Below are positions 11,654-19,977 of a stretch of DNA of 48,425 nt, piece by piece; positions within the stretch are counted from its first letter, which is position 1; every line of letters begins with the position of its first letter. Below the pieces are notes generated by a model that was not told the DNA's origin, searched no databases, and saw only the letters and a list, made by a program, of their open reading frames with translations. Position numbers and translations under genes: made by a program. This DNA is from a virus, in the IMG/VR virus record IMGVR_UViG_3300005253_000341, positions 1 to 48,425 of that record, one strand, 5' to 3'.

Positions 11654-13572
11654 TGCCTTCCCTCACTCTCACCCTCAGCCCGGACTCGGAACTTCATAAG
11701 CGTATCCTCGACGCTGTAAGTGATAGGGTAAAGTTCTCCAAGACCAAGTTCCAGGCCCGACATAATGCCTGGAAAAAGTCTGAAGAAGCTGCCCTCGCAT
11801 TTTTGCCTGAGCGAGATGTCGATGCTGTAAAGCGCCTCAAGCGGGAAGAAGGCGCGCCCCAGTACACTACCATTGTTATCCCATATTCCTACGGAGTCCT
11901 GATGGCGAGCCATACATACTGGACCACAGTGTTTATGTCTCGCGCCCCTGTTATGCAGTTCTCTGGCCGGCACGGGGAAACTGAGCAAGCTACCCAAGCG
12001 ATCGAGGCCGCAGTCGACTACCAGATGCAAGTCGGGGGAATGATGGTGCCTCTGTATATTTGGCTGCTCGATGTGGGCAAGTACGGAATAGGTGTCGTCG
12101 GCGACTACTGGGATATAAATGAAAGCGTGATTGTTGAGATCACGAAAGAAGAAGAACTCATTCTTGGGCTCATTAAAACCGGCCGCACTAAGAAACGGAA
12201 AAGGTCCAAGCGAATTCAGAGCTATGCGGGTAACAGGCTACTGAATGTTCGGCCCTATGACTTCCTCCCCGATCCCCGAGTACCTATTCACCGTTTCCAA
12301 GAGGGGGAATTCTGTGCGATCTACAATGAGCTTGGCTGGAATAGTGTCCTCAAGCGCGCGGACCAGGGCTTCTACACGAATATCAAGAGGCTACAAAAGG
12401 GAGATCAGGGCAACGCCGGTGCGCGGGAAGCTGGAAGTGGAGAGCTAGAACTTCCCGGCGACGGTATTCCAGGTCTCTTCGACAAAAAAGCCGGAGACAT
12501 TACCAAGCTCTATGAGTGCTACATTGAACTCGTGCCGAACAAGTGGGGCCTGGGTAAGAGCAACTTCCCGGAGAAGTGGGTCTTTACTGTTACTTCGGAC
12601 TACTTAACTGTGATTGGAGCCCAGCCTCTCGGAGCGCTGCACGATAAGTTCCCCTTCCAAGTGATTGAGTATGAGCCGGAAGGTTACTCACTGGTCAATC
12701 GGTCAATTCCCGAAGTGCTGGAGCCAATAAGTAATACCCTCGACTGGCTCTTTAATTCCCACTTCTATAATGTGCGCAAGACCCTTAATAACCAATTCGT
12801 CGTTGATCCTTCTAAAGTTGTAATGAAGGACGTACTTGATCCTCTACCGGGCGGGACTATCAGGCTCAAGCCCGAGGCTTACGGTACTGACGTGAGGGAA
12901 GTACTGCACCAACTGGGTGTCGTTGACATTACCCAAGGTCACCTCCGGGACGCGAAGATTGTGGAAGAGCTAGGCCAGATGGCCGTGGGCGTCAACGATC
13001 AAATCATGGGCGTCCTGCAGGGCGGAGGCCGGAAGTCAGCAACGGAGATCCGTACAAGCTCTACCTTCGGCGTCAACAGGCTGAAGTCAGGGGCCGAGTA
13101 CATGTCGGCTATGGGCTGGGGACCCCTCGCGCAGATGATCGTGCAAAATACCCAGCAGTTCTTTGATGAGGAGCGGAAGTTCAAGCTAGTAGGCGATCTT
13201 GCACTCGAGGCCGGGCCGAAATTCGTTGATGTAGACCCGGAGGCGATTGCCGGCTTCTTTGACTTCGTGCCTATTGACGGGACGCTTCCTGTGGATCGCT
13301 TCGCGCAGGCCAATCTCTGGAAAGAGCTGCTGGCTGCTATGGTAAGGTTCCCGCAGGTACTGGAGCGCTACGATGTAAGCAGGATATTCGGCTGGGTGGC
13401 ACAGCTGGCTGGTCTGAAGAATATCAACCAGTTCCGCATTGACCTCCAGCCCGATGGGCAGGTACAGCAACAGGCACAAGCAGGTAATGTCATCCCACTT
13501 GGTGGAGGAAGGGTTGATCTCGAACGTGCGGGCGAGCCGGGTCAGGTTCCGAACGTCGGGCCTACGGCCTAG
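11653..13572 (+). CDS. Portal protein
   Basis: A 639-residue protein, the usual size for podovirus portals. N-terminal helical wing region (KTKFQARHNAWKKSEEAALA), then PYSYGVLMASHTYW, VRPYDFLPDPRVP and a C-terminal part with QGGGRKSATEIRTSSTFG, all characteristic of large podoviral/SU10-like portals. The C-terminal 30 residues are Gln/Gly-rich. It forms the dodecameric DNA channel at the head vertex. Confidence 0.88.
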   Translation: MPSLTLTLSPDSELHKRILDAVSDRVKFSKTKFQARHNAWKKSEEAALAFLPERDVDAVKRLKREEGAPQYTTIVIPYSYGVLMASHTYWTTVFMSRAPVMQFSGRHGETEQATQAIEAAVDYQMQVGGMMVPLYIWLLDVGKYGIGVVGDYWDINESVIVEITKEEELILGLIKTGRTKKRKRSKRIQSYAGNRLLNVRPYDFLPDPRVPIHRFQEGEFCAIYNELGWNSVLKRADQGFYTNIKRLQKGDQGNAGAREAGSGELELPGDGIPGLFDKKAGDITKLYECYIELVPNKWGLGKSNFPEKWVFTVTSDYLTVIGAQPLGALHDKFPFQVIEYEPEGYSLVNRSIPEVLEPISNTLDWLFNSHFYNVRKTLNNQFVVDPSKVVMKDVLDPLPGGTIRLKPEAYGTDVREVLHQLGVVDITQGHLRDAKIVEELGQMAVGVNDQIMGVLQGGGRKSATEIRTSSTFGVNRLKSGAEYMSAMGWGPLAQMIVQNTQQFFDEERKFKLVGDLALEAGPKFVDVDPEAIAGFFDFVPIDGTLPVDRFAQANLWKELLAAMVRFPQVLERYDVSRIFGWVAQLAGLKNINQFRIDLQPDGQVQQQAQAGNVIPLGGGRVDLERAGEPGQVPNVGPTA

Positions 13573-13608
13573 ACTATATCGTGTGTGAAATGCACAACAT
13601 ATGGTGTG
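13572..13608 (+). promoter_or_regulatory. Operator/promoter element inside late operon (copy B)
   Basis: GACTATATCGTGTG, then TGCACA, then ACATATGGTGTG: inverted half-sites facing each other directly after the portal stop. It fills the whole intergenic gap, leaving no clear Shine-Dalgarno for the next gene; a secondary promoter for the scaffold and capsid genes is likely (inference). Confidence 0.55.
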
Positions 13609-13611
13609 AAA

Positions 13612-13962
13612 ATGAGTGAAAGGGCCAAACAGTTTACCGAAGCGGCTGAGCAGCGCGACGCGCTCACCTCGCTTCTTAAAACCCCTGGATGGAAGATACT
13701 TGCGAAGGCCTGCCAAGCTAAGATCGAGGAGGGAGACAAGAAACTTGATAAACCTCTCGAGTCCACGGCTGACGGATATGCTCAAGAGTACACTAAAGGC
13801 GCTCGCGCAACCTTTAAGTATGTGTTGGCCTGGCCTCAAGGTATAGTTGATCAGGCCGTGGCTGCGATAGAGGCCATAGAGAAGGAGAAGGAAGATGCCG
13901 AAAGAGAAGACGGAAACGGAACCGGAAGTTACGGAGACCCCAACGGAGGGTACGAAGTCTGA
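13612..13962 (+). CDS. Hypothetical head-module protein (116 aa)
   Basis: It starts MSERAKQFTEAAEQRDALTS at ATG 13612; an upstream in-frame ATG lies within the operator. It is helical, with a central WKILAKACQAKIEEGDKKLD and later YVLAWPQGIVDQAVAAIEAI. It sits between portal and scaffold and overlaps the scaffold by 68 bases. Probably a small capsid-assembly or portal-associated factor; no family recognised. Confidence 0.55.
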   Translation: MSERAKQFTEAAEQRDALTSLLKTPGWKILAKACQAKIEEGDKKLDKPLESTADGYAQEYTKGARATFKYVLAWPQGIVDQAVAAIEAIEKEKEDAEREDGNGTGSYGDPNGGYEV

Positions 13963-14938
13963 GACTGAGGTTAAGACTGAACCTGAGTCTACTGTCCCCG
14001 AGTCTCCCGACGACATTCCCGAGCTGGGTGAAGAAGGCATTTCTCAGCTCTTAAAGGATGACGACGACTCAGAGAGTGAAGGTGAGGAGGCGGTGGAGTC
14101 TCCAGAGCCTACTCCTGAGCCGAAGCCCGAAGGGGAAGTCAAAGATGAGCCTGTACCTGTCAAGGCTGAGGAAAAGGCTCCTCCAGCAGTCGAAAAGCCT
14201 GCAGAGGCTAAGCCTGCTGTGGAGCCCATTCCTGTGCCTGAGCCGGTGCCTGTGCCTGTCAAGACTGAGCCCGAAAAGCCTGCGGCGGAAACTCCGCCCG
14301 CCGAACCGCCGGCTGAAGTCAAACCTGCCCTCACGGCTGAGGAGCAGACTGAGGCGTATAACGAGTGGCGAGGGAAGACCGAAGGTGCACTCGCTAGTAC
14401 TCGCTATGCAATCTCAGAGGAAGAGGCGCAGGAGCTGGATATTACTCCGGAGTTCGGCAAGATGATCTCCACCCATTCAGCTCGTGTCTACATGGACGCC
14501 GTTACTGGGGCGATTGGGCACGTTATAGCGTCGATGCCACAATTGCTGGAAGCTGCGCTCGTGACGAGGGACGCAACAGCTAAGGGCGAGGCCGCTTTCT
14601 ATGCGGCTTGGCCGCAACTCAACAGTACTGAACACGGAGCGTCAATCTCGCGCATTGGGCACTCCTATCGCAGCCTGAACCCGAAGGTCGATACGGAGAC
14701 CTTCATTCGGGATGTTGGTGCCCAGGCGATTATTGCGCTTCGTATTCCGACGGAGGCGCCAACTGCGCCGGGTACTCCCGTAGTACCTGCTGTTGAGCCT
14801 GTTGTTCCTGAGACACCTGTACAGCCATTCAAGCCGGCCGGGTCGGCTACCCCAGGCGGAGGTCGAGAGGCACCCGAAAGTGGTTATTCTGCCCTCACCC
14901 GAGAGTTCGACGAGGAGGAGGCCGCAGAATTTGGTTAG
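13895..14938 (+). CDS. Scaffolding protein (capsid assembly)
   Basis: A 347-residue protein, immediately upstream of the capsid gene. Residues 1-145 are an extreme Glu/Pro/Lys/Thr tract (KPAEAKPAVEPIPVPEPVPV), disordered and acidic. Residues 150-275 are helical (VYMDAVTGAIGHVIASMPQL), and the tail is Pro-rich ending in an acidic DEEEAAEFG. This layout is normal for podoviral scaffolds, which shape the procapsid and then leave it. Confidence 0.75.
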   Translation: MPKEKTETEPEVTETPTEGTKSETEVKTEPESTVPESPDDIPELGEEGISQLLKDDDDSESEGEEAVESPEPTPEPKPEGEVKDEPVPVKAEEKAPPAVEKPAEAKPAVEPIPVPEPVPVPVKTEPEKPAAETPPAEPPAEVKPALTAEEQTEAYNEWRGKTEGALASTRYAISEEEAQELDITPEFGKMISTHSARVYMDAVTGAIGHVIASMPQLLEAALVTRDATAKGEAAFYAAWPQLNSTEHGASISRIGHSYRSLNPKVDTETFIRDVGAQAIIALRIPTEAPTAPGTPVVPAVEPVVPETPVQPFKPAGSATPGGGREAPESGYSALTREFDEEEAAEFG

Positions 14939-14956
14939 ACAAAAGGAAACCAAGCC

Positions 14957-16201
14957 ATGACTGCAGTAGCAGGCTTGCGCGGCACGGGTGACTGGGGTAC
15001 TGACGAACGCCCCAAGAACTTCCGTGAAATGATCCTCTGGCGTAGCCCGAATGGGAGCGCCCCAATCTTCGCCCTGACGGCGAAGGCCCAGAAAGAGTCC
15101 ACCGATGATCCCGAGTTCTCGTGGTGGGACGAACCGAACGATCTGCTGAGACTGCAGGTCGCCGGCGCGATCTCGGACACGGCTCAGCAACAGATCACGG
15201 TTGACTCGAGCGACAACTCAACGAGTGCTCCAGGCAGTGCCTGGGGGCTCGCGACACATCTCGTCGCGGGCGACCTCTTGCTCGTGGAGCCCACGGCCGA
15301 CAACGCCACCTACGACCACGAGATCATCGAAGTGCTTACTGTGGTCTCTACCACGGTCTTCACTGCTACCCGAGGTGTCTGTGGCACGAGCGCTGCCACT
15401 ATCGTGAACGACGCGTTCTTGCTGAAGATCGGCAACAGGTTTGCGGAAGGCACGGCGGAAGCGGATGCTTCCACTCGCAACCCGACGAAGTACTTCAACT
15501 ACACGCAGATCTTCAAGACCGTCTACGAGCTGACTCGTACGGCCTCCGTGACTCGCACTCGCACCGGCGATCCCCTGCGGAACGACAAGAAGCGCAAGAG
15601 CTTCGACCATGCGAGGGATATCGAATTGGCTATGCTATTCGGCCAGAAGAACGAAACCACCGGCACGAACGGCAAGCCGATGCGGACCATGGACGGTATC
15701 AGGAAGTTCATCCCCAGCGCGACTACTACTATCCTCACCAACGGCTGGACGCTGGAGACCTTCCTCGATGCGGTCTCGCCTGTATTCGATTTCGATAGCC
15801 CTGCCGGTGATACTCGGCTGGCCTTCTGTGGCAACTCAGCCCTCAACTTCTTCAACAAGCAAATCGCGAGTGCCAGCGGCCACACGGCTATCAACCTCAA
15901 CGTCAGCCAGAAGGAAAAGGTCTTCGGGGTCAACTTCATCGAGTACATCCTCCCTCAGGGGCGGCTGCTGCTCAAGACCCATCCACTCCTGAACCGCCAT
16001 TCGCTGTACAAGAACTCCATGTTTATTCTCGACTTCAGCTCCATCCGCTGGCGTCCCCTGAAGGGCGGCGATACCAAGTTCCAGGATAACATCCAAGCTA
16101 AGGGCGAAGATGTCATTCGGGGACAGTGGTTGACTGAAGCCGGCATCGAAGTTCGTGGCGGCGGCCTGACCAACGGCTACATCGGCGGCTTCGGCGCCTA
16201 G
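14957..16201 (+). CDS. Major capsid protein, SU10/DUF5309 type (HK97 fold)
   Basis: A 414-residue protein. It contains KYFNYTQIFKTVYELTRTAS and FDHARDIELAMLFGQKNE, MRTMDGIRKFI, FCGNSALNFFNK and a basic C-terminal half ending in GGLTNGYIGGFGA, as in SU10-like capsid proteins. A domain inserted near 85-140 (ATYDHEIIEVLTVVSTTVF, ATRGVCGTSAAT) looks like the Ig/beta-barrel insertion seen in some members. Codon choice is strongly C/G-ended, consistent with very high expression. Confidence 0.88.
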   Translation: MTAVAGLRGTGDWGTDERPKNFREMILWRSPNGSAPIFALTAKAQKESTDDPEFSWWDEPNDLLRLQVAGAISDTAQQQITVDSSDNSTSAPGSAWGLATHLVAGDLLLVEPTADNATYDHEIIEVLTVVSTTVFTATRGVCGTSAATIVNDAFLLKIGNRFAEGTAEADASTRNPTKYFNYTQIFKTVYELTRTASVTRTRTGDPLRNDKKRKSFDHARDIELAMLFGQKNETTGTNGKPMRTMDGIRKFIPSATTTILTNGWTLETFLDAVSPVFDFDSPAGDTRLAFCGNSALNFFNKQIASASGHTAINLNVSQKEKVFGVNFIEYILPQGRLLLKTHPLLNRHSLYKNSMFILDFSSIRWRPLKGGDTKFQDNIQAKGEDVIRGQWLTEAGIEVRGGGLTNGYIGGFGA

Positions 16202-16234
16202 CAGTGCCAAGCGCCTAGGAAAGGAGTACAGCCA

Positions 16235-16576
16235 ATGGCTGGTTATAACATCAGAGACAGCAAGTCCAAGAACTTGCGCATGACCGAGACGCGCTTGGAC
16301 AACGAAACGAAGACGCTAAGCGCGAACCTGACGCTCACGGTCGACTCGCCCTCCATGCAGCACATCGACCCGAACGGTGCGCGAGACCTCACACTTCCGG
16401 CTGAGTCCGACAGCGACGGACTGGTGTTCTTCATCTACAACGCCGCCGGCGGTTCCGAGGTCATCACGATCAAGGATGACGGCGGGAGTACTGTGTGTAC
16501 GCCGGGGCAGAACGAGAGCGCGATTGTGTTCTGTGACGGCACGACTTGGGCCGGCCTCGTTGGGGCCAGCTCGTAA
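16235..16576 (+). CDS. Capsid decoration/stabilising protein, putative
   Basis: A 113-residue, beta-rich protein (DLTLPAESDSDGLVFFIYNA, EVITIKDDGGSTV, VFCDGTTWAGLVGAS) immediately after the capsid gene and with the same codon style. The ending CDGTTWAGL is common in phage fibres and head-decoration proteins. An external cement trimer is the likely role; a head fibre is the alternative. Confidence 0.6.
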   Translation: MAGYNIRDSKSKNLRMTETRLDNETKTLSANLTLTVDSPSMQHIDPNGARDLTLPAESDSDGLVFFIYNAAGGSEVITIKDDGGSTVCTPGQNESAIVFCDGTTWAGLVGASS

Positions 16577-16579
16577 GCA

Positions 16580-16620
16580 GTAGGACTTGGGGGAGGGCAT
16601 TGTGTTCTCCCCCGGCCTAC
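16580..16620 (+). other. Intercistronic stem-loop after the capsid/decoration genes
   Basis: GGGGGAG (16589-16595) pairs perfectly with CTCCCCC (16607-16613); outer GTAGG/CCTAC also pair. There is no T run, so it is more likely an mRNA-stabilising or partial-attenuation hairpin that keeps capsid mRNA abundant. Confidence 0.5.
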
Positions 16621-16633
16621 GGGAGCAAGTACT

Positions 16634-17659
16634 ATGGCGCGGCTTGAAGGTAACGCACCCAACCTCGACATCATGCAGAGGGCTCTAATTGGAACCCCCC
16701 GGCTGATTGTTGACGAGGAAGTCAACGACAGTGACAAGACATTCATCGTTCCCGCTACATACCAGTGGCGGATACAGCATATCTGGGTCGAGTTCACTGC
16801 AGCTGGAGCGAGCGATAGACAGCTGGAGGTCCAGATACAGGACCTCGCTGGGGATGTCATTGGAGTAGTGCGAGCGGGGAAGGAACAGGCAACTGGCAAT
16901 ACGAAGAAGTATATGTTTGCCCCCGGCCTTACTCGCTTGACCGCCTTCTATGACACCGATTATCTGACAGTTCCTTTACCTGAAAATTGGGTTCTCCTGG
17001 GCGGCTGGGGTATTCGTATCTTTGATAACAATGCACAAGCAGCTGGCGCTGACGACATGGTTATCCAGATGCTGGTCATGGAGATGGATACTGTCTCGCC
17101 GAGGCCTGGCCAAGATCCTACGCGCAGGAGAGACTTTGGGACTACAATCCCTCACATACAGCTCAGGCTTTCATCCACGGCTCCCAAAATCGGAGTCTTT
17201 CCAGTTATCACACCGGGTGCGGAGCAACTCACCCTCACCACCACGGCTCCAACAGTTGGGCCAACGCCTACGGTGCCTAGGAGAGAGCTGGTACTGTCAA
17301 CTACTGCACCGGCACGAGTTACGAACTTCAATCGCCAGCCGGCTGGTGAGCAACTCACGGTTACTTTCACGGCGCCGTCTGTCGTGCAAGACACGCCGTT
17401 CGCACCGCCAGCGGAGCAGCTTACCTTTACATTTAGCGCACCGACTCGCGGTATATTCCCCGTTATCTTCCCGGGTGCAGCGCAGCTGCGTATTGCCCCC
17501 GCGACACCAAGCGCGGTTGTCGATACGGCACTCGAGGTTCCGTATGCTGAACTAGCAATTACCTCGACCACGCCGGTTATTGGTATCTTCCCAGTCCTCG
17601 AGCCGGGCGCAGAGCAGCTTACTATTACCCCGACGGCGCCTACAGTAGTGGCGACCTAG
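16634..17659 (+). CDS. Structural protein: beta-rich head domain plus eight QLTxTxTAP modules
   Basis: A 341-residue protein. Residues 1-155 form a beta-rich domain (QWRIQHIWVEFTAAG, RQLEVQIQDLAGDVI, VLLGGWGIRIFDNN) typical of capsid-associated phage proteins. Residues about 175-341 are about eight tandem modules of roughly 21 residues with core (A)EQLTxTxTAPxx and a Pro-rich linker. The same module appears in the genes at 22182, 25735 and 26100. The modules probably form beta-sandwich or extended virion surface stalks (inference). Confidence 0.65.
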   Translation: MARLEGNAPNLDIMQRALIGTPRLIVDEEVNDSDKTFIVPATYQWRIQHIWVEFTAAGASDRQLEVQIQDLAGDVIGVVRAGKEQATGNTKKYMFAPGLTRLTAFYDTDYLTVPLPENWVLLGGWGIRIFDNNAQAAGADDMVIQMLVMEMDTVSPRPGQDPTRRRDFGTTIPHIQLRLSSTAPKIGVFPVITPGAEQLTLTTTAPTVGPTPTVPRRELVLSTTAPARVTNFNRQPAGEQLTVTFTAPSVVQDTPFAPPAEQLTFTFSAPTRGIFPVIFPGAAQLRIAPATPSAVVDTALEVPYAELAITSTTPVIGIFPVLEPGAEQLTITPTAPTVVAT

Positions 17660-17668
17660 GAGAGTCTC

Positions 17669-17929
17669 GTGGCTCAGAAAGAAACAATGTTCCTCGAGTT
17701 ACCCGGGGCCGATCTCAAAGGGTTTGAACTTGGCGACAAGGTAACAGCTACCGTAAGCGGAAAGCTGATCGAACTCACGGCCCCCGATACTCAGGAATTC
17801 GATGACGGCGCGACTATGGAGTTCCCGGCTGGCGTCGGTATCGAAGTTATTGGCAAAGCTACTCTCGTGCCTAAGACTAAGAAGAAAAATGACTTTGACG
17901 ATCTCTCAGAAGAAAAGGAAGGAGACTAG
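17669..17929 (+). CDS. Small beta-rich hypothetical protein (86 aa)
   Basis: GTG at 17669 follows TAGGAGAG. Strands GDKVTATVSGKLIEL and GVGIEVIGKATLV suggest a small beta barrel; the tail KTKKKNDFDDLSEEKEGD is charged. Its position among virion genes suggests a minor structural or chaperone role. No family recognised. Confidence 0.55.
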   Translation: MAQKETMFLELPGADLKGFELGDKVTATVSGKLIELTAPDTQEFDDGATMEFPAGVGIEVIGKATLVPKTKKKNDFDDLSEEKEGD

Positions 17930-17931
17930 CA

Positions 17932-18531
17932 GTGAACAAAAAGCTAACCCAAATTGAAATAGATCGCTACGATGCGATCTGGAAGGTTCCCGCGTACAGT
18001 GAAGTATCTCCTGGTGAAGGGCTCGCAGCTATGTTTGGCAAGATTGCGAAGCCGAAAACTAGGGAAACGCTTATCGACCTCGGATGCGGTAGGGGAGCCG
18101 GCGGCCTCAACCTTATGGGAATGTATGGCCTTGCCATAACGTACCTTGATGTGGTTAAGGTCGCTGGTGTTCCCGAACCATATATCTGTCAGTCACTGTG
18201 GGAACCGATCAAGGTGACTCGCCCAGGCAGGAAGAAATGGAAATGGGATTACGGCTACTGCTGTGATGTCATGGAGCATCTTCCGAAGGAATTCACTATG
18301 CTCGCCGTGAAGAACATGCTTGCGGTGTGTGAGAAGGTGTTCTTCTGCATAGCGTTTCTCCCGGACCGCTCCGGGCCGAAGCACACAGACATCGGCTTCG
18401 CAGTTGGAGCGGGCCAACTCCACCACACAATCGAGAATTTCGTTTGGTGGAGGGATCGCCTTGAAGAAATCTGCACACTGATAGATGGCCGCGATCTCAT
18501 GGGCCGAGGAGTTTTCTATGTTGAAAGCTGA
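17932..18531 (+). CDS. Class I SAM-dependent methyltransferase-like protein
   Basis: A 199-residue protein. Motif I is LIDLGCGRGAGGL (residues about 46-58), motif II ITYLDVV, and motif IV is CCDVMEHLP, the post-core signature of small-molecule/lipid/sugar methyltransferases rather than DNA methylases (no DPPY). It overlaps the next gene, an MptE-like protein, by 14 bases; the two look like a modification pair embedded in the structural operon. The substrate is unknown. Confidence 0.75.
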   Translation: MNKKLTQIEIDRYDAIWKVPAYSEVSPGEGLAAMFGKIAKPKTRETLIDLGCGRGAGGLNLMGMYGLAITYLDVVKVAGVPEPYICQSLWEPIKVTRPGRKKWKWDYGYCCDVMEHLPKEFTMLAVKNMLAVCEKVFFCIAFLPDRSGPKHTDIGFAVGAGQLHHTIENFVWWRDRLEEICTLIDGRDLMGRGVFYVES

Positions 18532-19411
18532 CACAGCTAGAGGAAACGGTCAACAGTTGACCGATCTTCCGGCCGAGGCGAAACGCTTCGACAAGCACAA
18601 GATGAACCTTAACACTTCCGAGGAAGAAATCCTCGCGAATGTAGCTCTTAATATCCAGAGGCCGCTACCACAACTGGATATCTATCCTCCCCAGTCGAGG
18701 GAAGTTGTTATTGTCGGTGGAGGGTGGTCAACGGAGGACACGATCGACGAGCTACATGAACTGGCCTTGGAAGGGAAGGCCATTATTGCTACGAACGGTG
18801 CAGGGAACTATCTGGTGAAAAACCACATCCGCCCTGACATTCTTATGGTTCTTGATGCAAGGATTGAGAACCTTGCGTTTGTCGAGGAACCTATCCCCAA
18901 CTGCAAATACTTCCTTGCGAGTCAGTGTCACCCGGAGCTATTCGAAGCCTGTAAGGACCGTGACCTGACTATCTATCATATCGTGACGTTCCAGGAAGTG
19001 GAATTTGCTCTGCTTTACACTTACTATGGACCACACTTCCGTGTTGTTCCTGGCGGGTCGACTGTAGGTCTACGAGGCATCTCGATGTCTCATATGCTAG
19101 GTTTCCGCCTTATGCACCTGTTCGGTTTCGATAGCTGCTATGCCCCCGACGGACGTCACCACTCCTACGAGCAAAAGTGGAATGACAAAGAGGGGGCTAC
19201 TACGATGTGGGCGGAACTCAAAGGCCCCAGTACTCAGGGCGCTACCTTGAAGTTCCGTTGTTCCTCGTGGCAGGCTCACCAAACCGAACAGTTCTTTAGG
19301 TTCCTGAAGAGTAACGGTGACGAGTTCAAGCTGGACATCCACGGAGATGGCTTGCTCGCTACTATGTTACGGACAGGGGCGAGACTTCATCTGCAGAATG
19401 AGGAGACTTAG
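18518..19411 (+). CDS. DUF115/MptE-like protein
   Basis: About 297 residues. ATG 18518 has GAGGAG seven bases upstream. REVVIVGGGWSTEDTIDEL (about 62-80), AIIATNGAGNYLVKNHIRPD and ILMVLDARIENL are the GGG/ATN/D signature of DUF115 (6-hydroxymethylpterin pyrophosphokinase MptE-like, also found in Maf flagellin glycosylation proteins). Later PGGSTVGLRGISMSHMLGFR fits the C-terminal half of the domain. In a phage it probably helps modify a glycan or nucleotide-sugar with the methyltransferase upstream (inference). Confidence 0.7.
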   Translation: MLKADTARGNGQQLTDLPAEAKRFDKHKMNLNTSEEEILANVALNIQRPLPQLDIYPPQSREVVIVGGGWSTEDTIDELHELALEGKAIIATNGAGNYLVKNHIRPDILMVLDARIENLAFVEEPIPNCKYFLASQCHPELFEACKDRDLTIYHIVTFQEVEFALLYTYYGPHFRVVPGGSTVGLRGISMSHMLGFRLMHLFGFDSCYAPDGRHHSYEQKWNDKEGATTMWAELKGPSTQGATLKFRCSSWQAHQTEQFFRFLKSNGDEFKLDIHGDGLLATMLRTGARLHLQNEET

Positions 19412-19413
19412 TC

Positions 19414-19899
19414 ATGGCTGTTGTAGCTTGGGTTACTTACGACTCTTTCCACCGGCATCTCTGTGATGGCACGATCGCGCTATCCACAACGGAGATCTAC
19501 ATGCACCTTGCCCGGTCGGGCAGCAACTACTCGACAACTACCCTCTCGTCCCTCGGTTCACTGACCGGGGAGATGAGCGCTACAAGGGGTTACAGCAAAT
19601 CGGGTGAATTGCTCTCCGATACCTGGTTGACTGGTGCCTCGACAGGCGAGATGCGGTACGACGCCACCGCGGTGATCTGGACGGCGGGCGGAGGCTCTCT
19701 CGGTTCAGGCGCTTCCGCCGGTGCGGACGACATACTTGCGGCGTTCTTGGTGGCGAAGACGCAGACTACCGGAAAGGACGGGAGCAACAAGTTGGTGGCC
19801 TGGAGCAAGCTCTCGACTTCGAGCTTCACCATCACCGACGGCAACACGCTCACGATCACCCCTTCGGCGAACGGTATCTTCGAGCTCAACCGCGCCTAG
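19414..19899 (+). CDS. Hypothetical virion protein (161 aa)
   Basis: The N-terminus (VTYDSFHRHLCDGTIAL, IYMHLARSGSNYS) and the beta-rich repeats that follow match a widely seen small phage tail-associated family in which a protein starts with a short strand, DG turn and a ~LLxSxY motif. The C-terminus FTITDGNTLTITPSANGIFE is beta. Function unknown. C/G-ended codons suggest high expression. Confidence 0.55.
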   Translation: MAVVAWVTYDSFHRHLCDGTIALSTTEIYMHLARSGSNYSTTTLSSLGSLTGEMSATRGYSKSGELLSDTWLTGASTGEMRYDATAVIWTAGGGSLGSGASAGADDILAAFLVAKTQTTGKDGSNKLVAWSKLSTSSFTITDGNTLTITPSANGIFELNRA

Positions 19900-19914
19900 G
19901 GAGTGATCTGATCG

Positions 19915-19964
19915 CTCGCTGTGGGGGTCTACGCACACCGTTCGCGTAGACCCCATAGCGAATA
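19915..19964 (+). other. Long intercistronic stem-loop before the fibre gene
   Basis: GGGGTCTACGC (19924-19934) pairs perfectly with GCGTAGACCCC (19944-19954). Flanking TCGCTGTG/CATAGCGA add about seven more pairs. No T run follows. It is a candidate partial terminator or RNase-processing signal separating the abundant head mRNA from the fibre genes. Confidence 0.55.
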
Positions 19965-19977
19965 GGAGAACTGTACC

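Noticed and set aside
13186-14040. Minus-strand open frame of 284 codons
   Set aside because: Shadow of portal, scaffold and the 13612 gene; no ribosome site and no domain.
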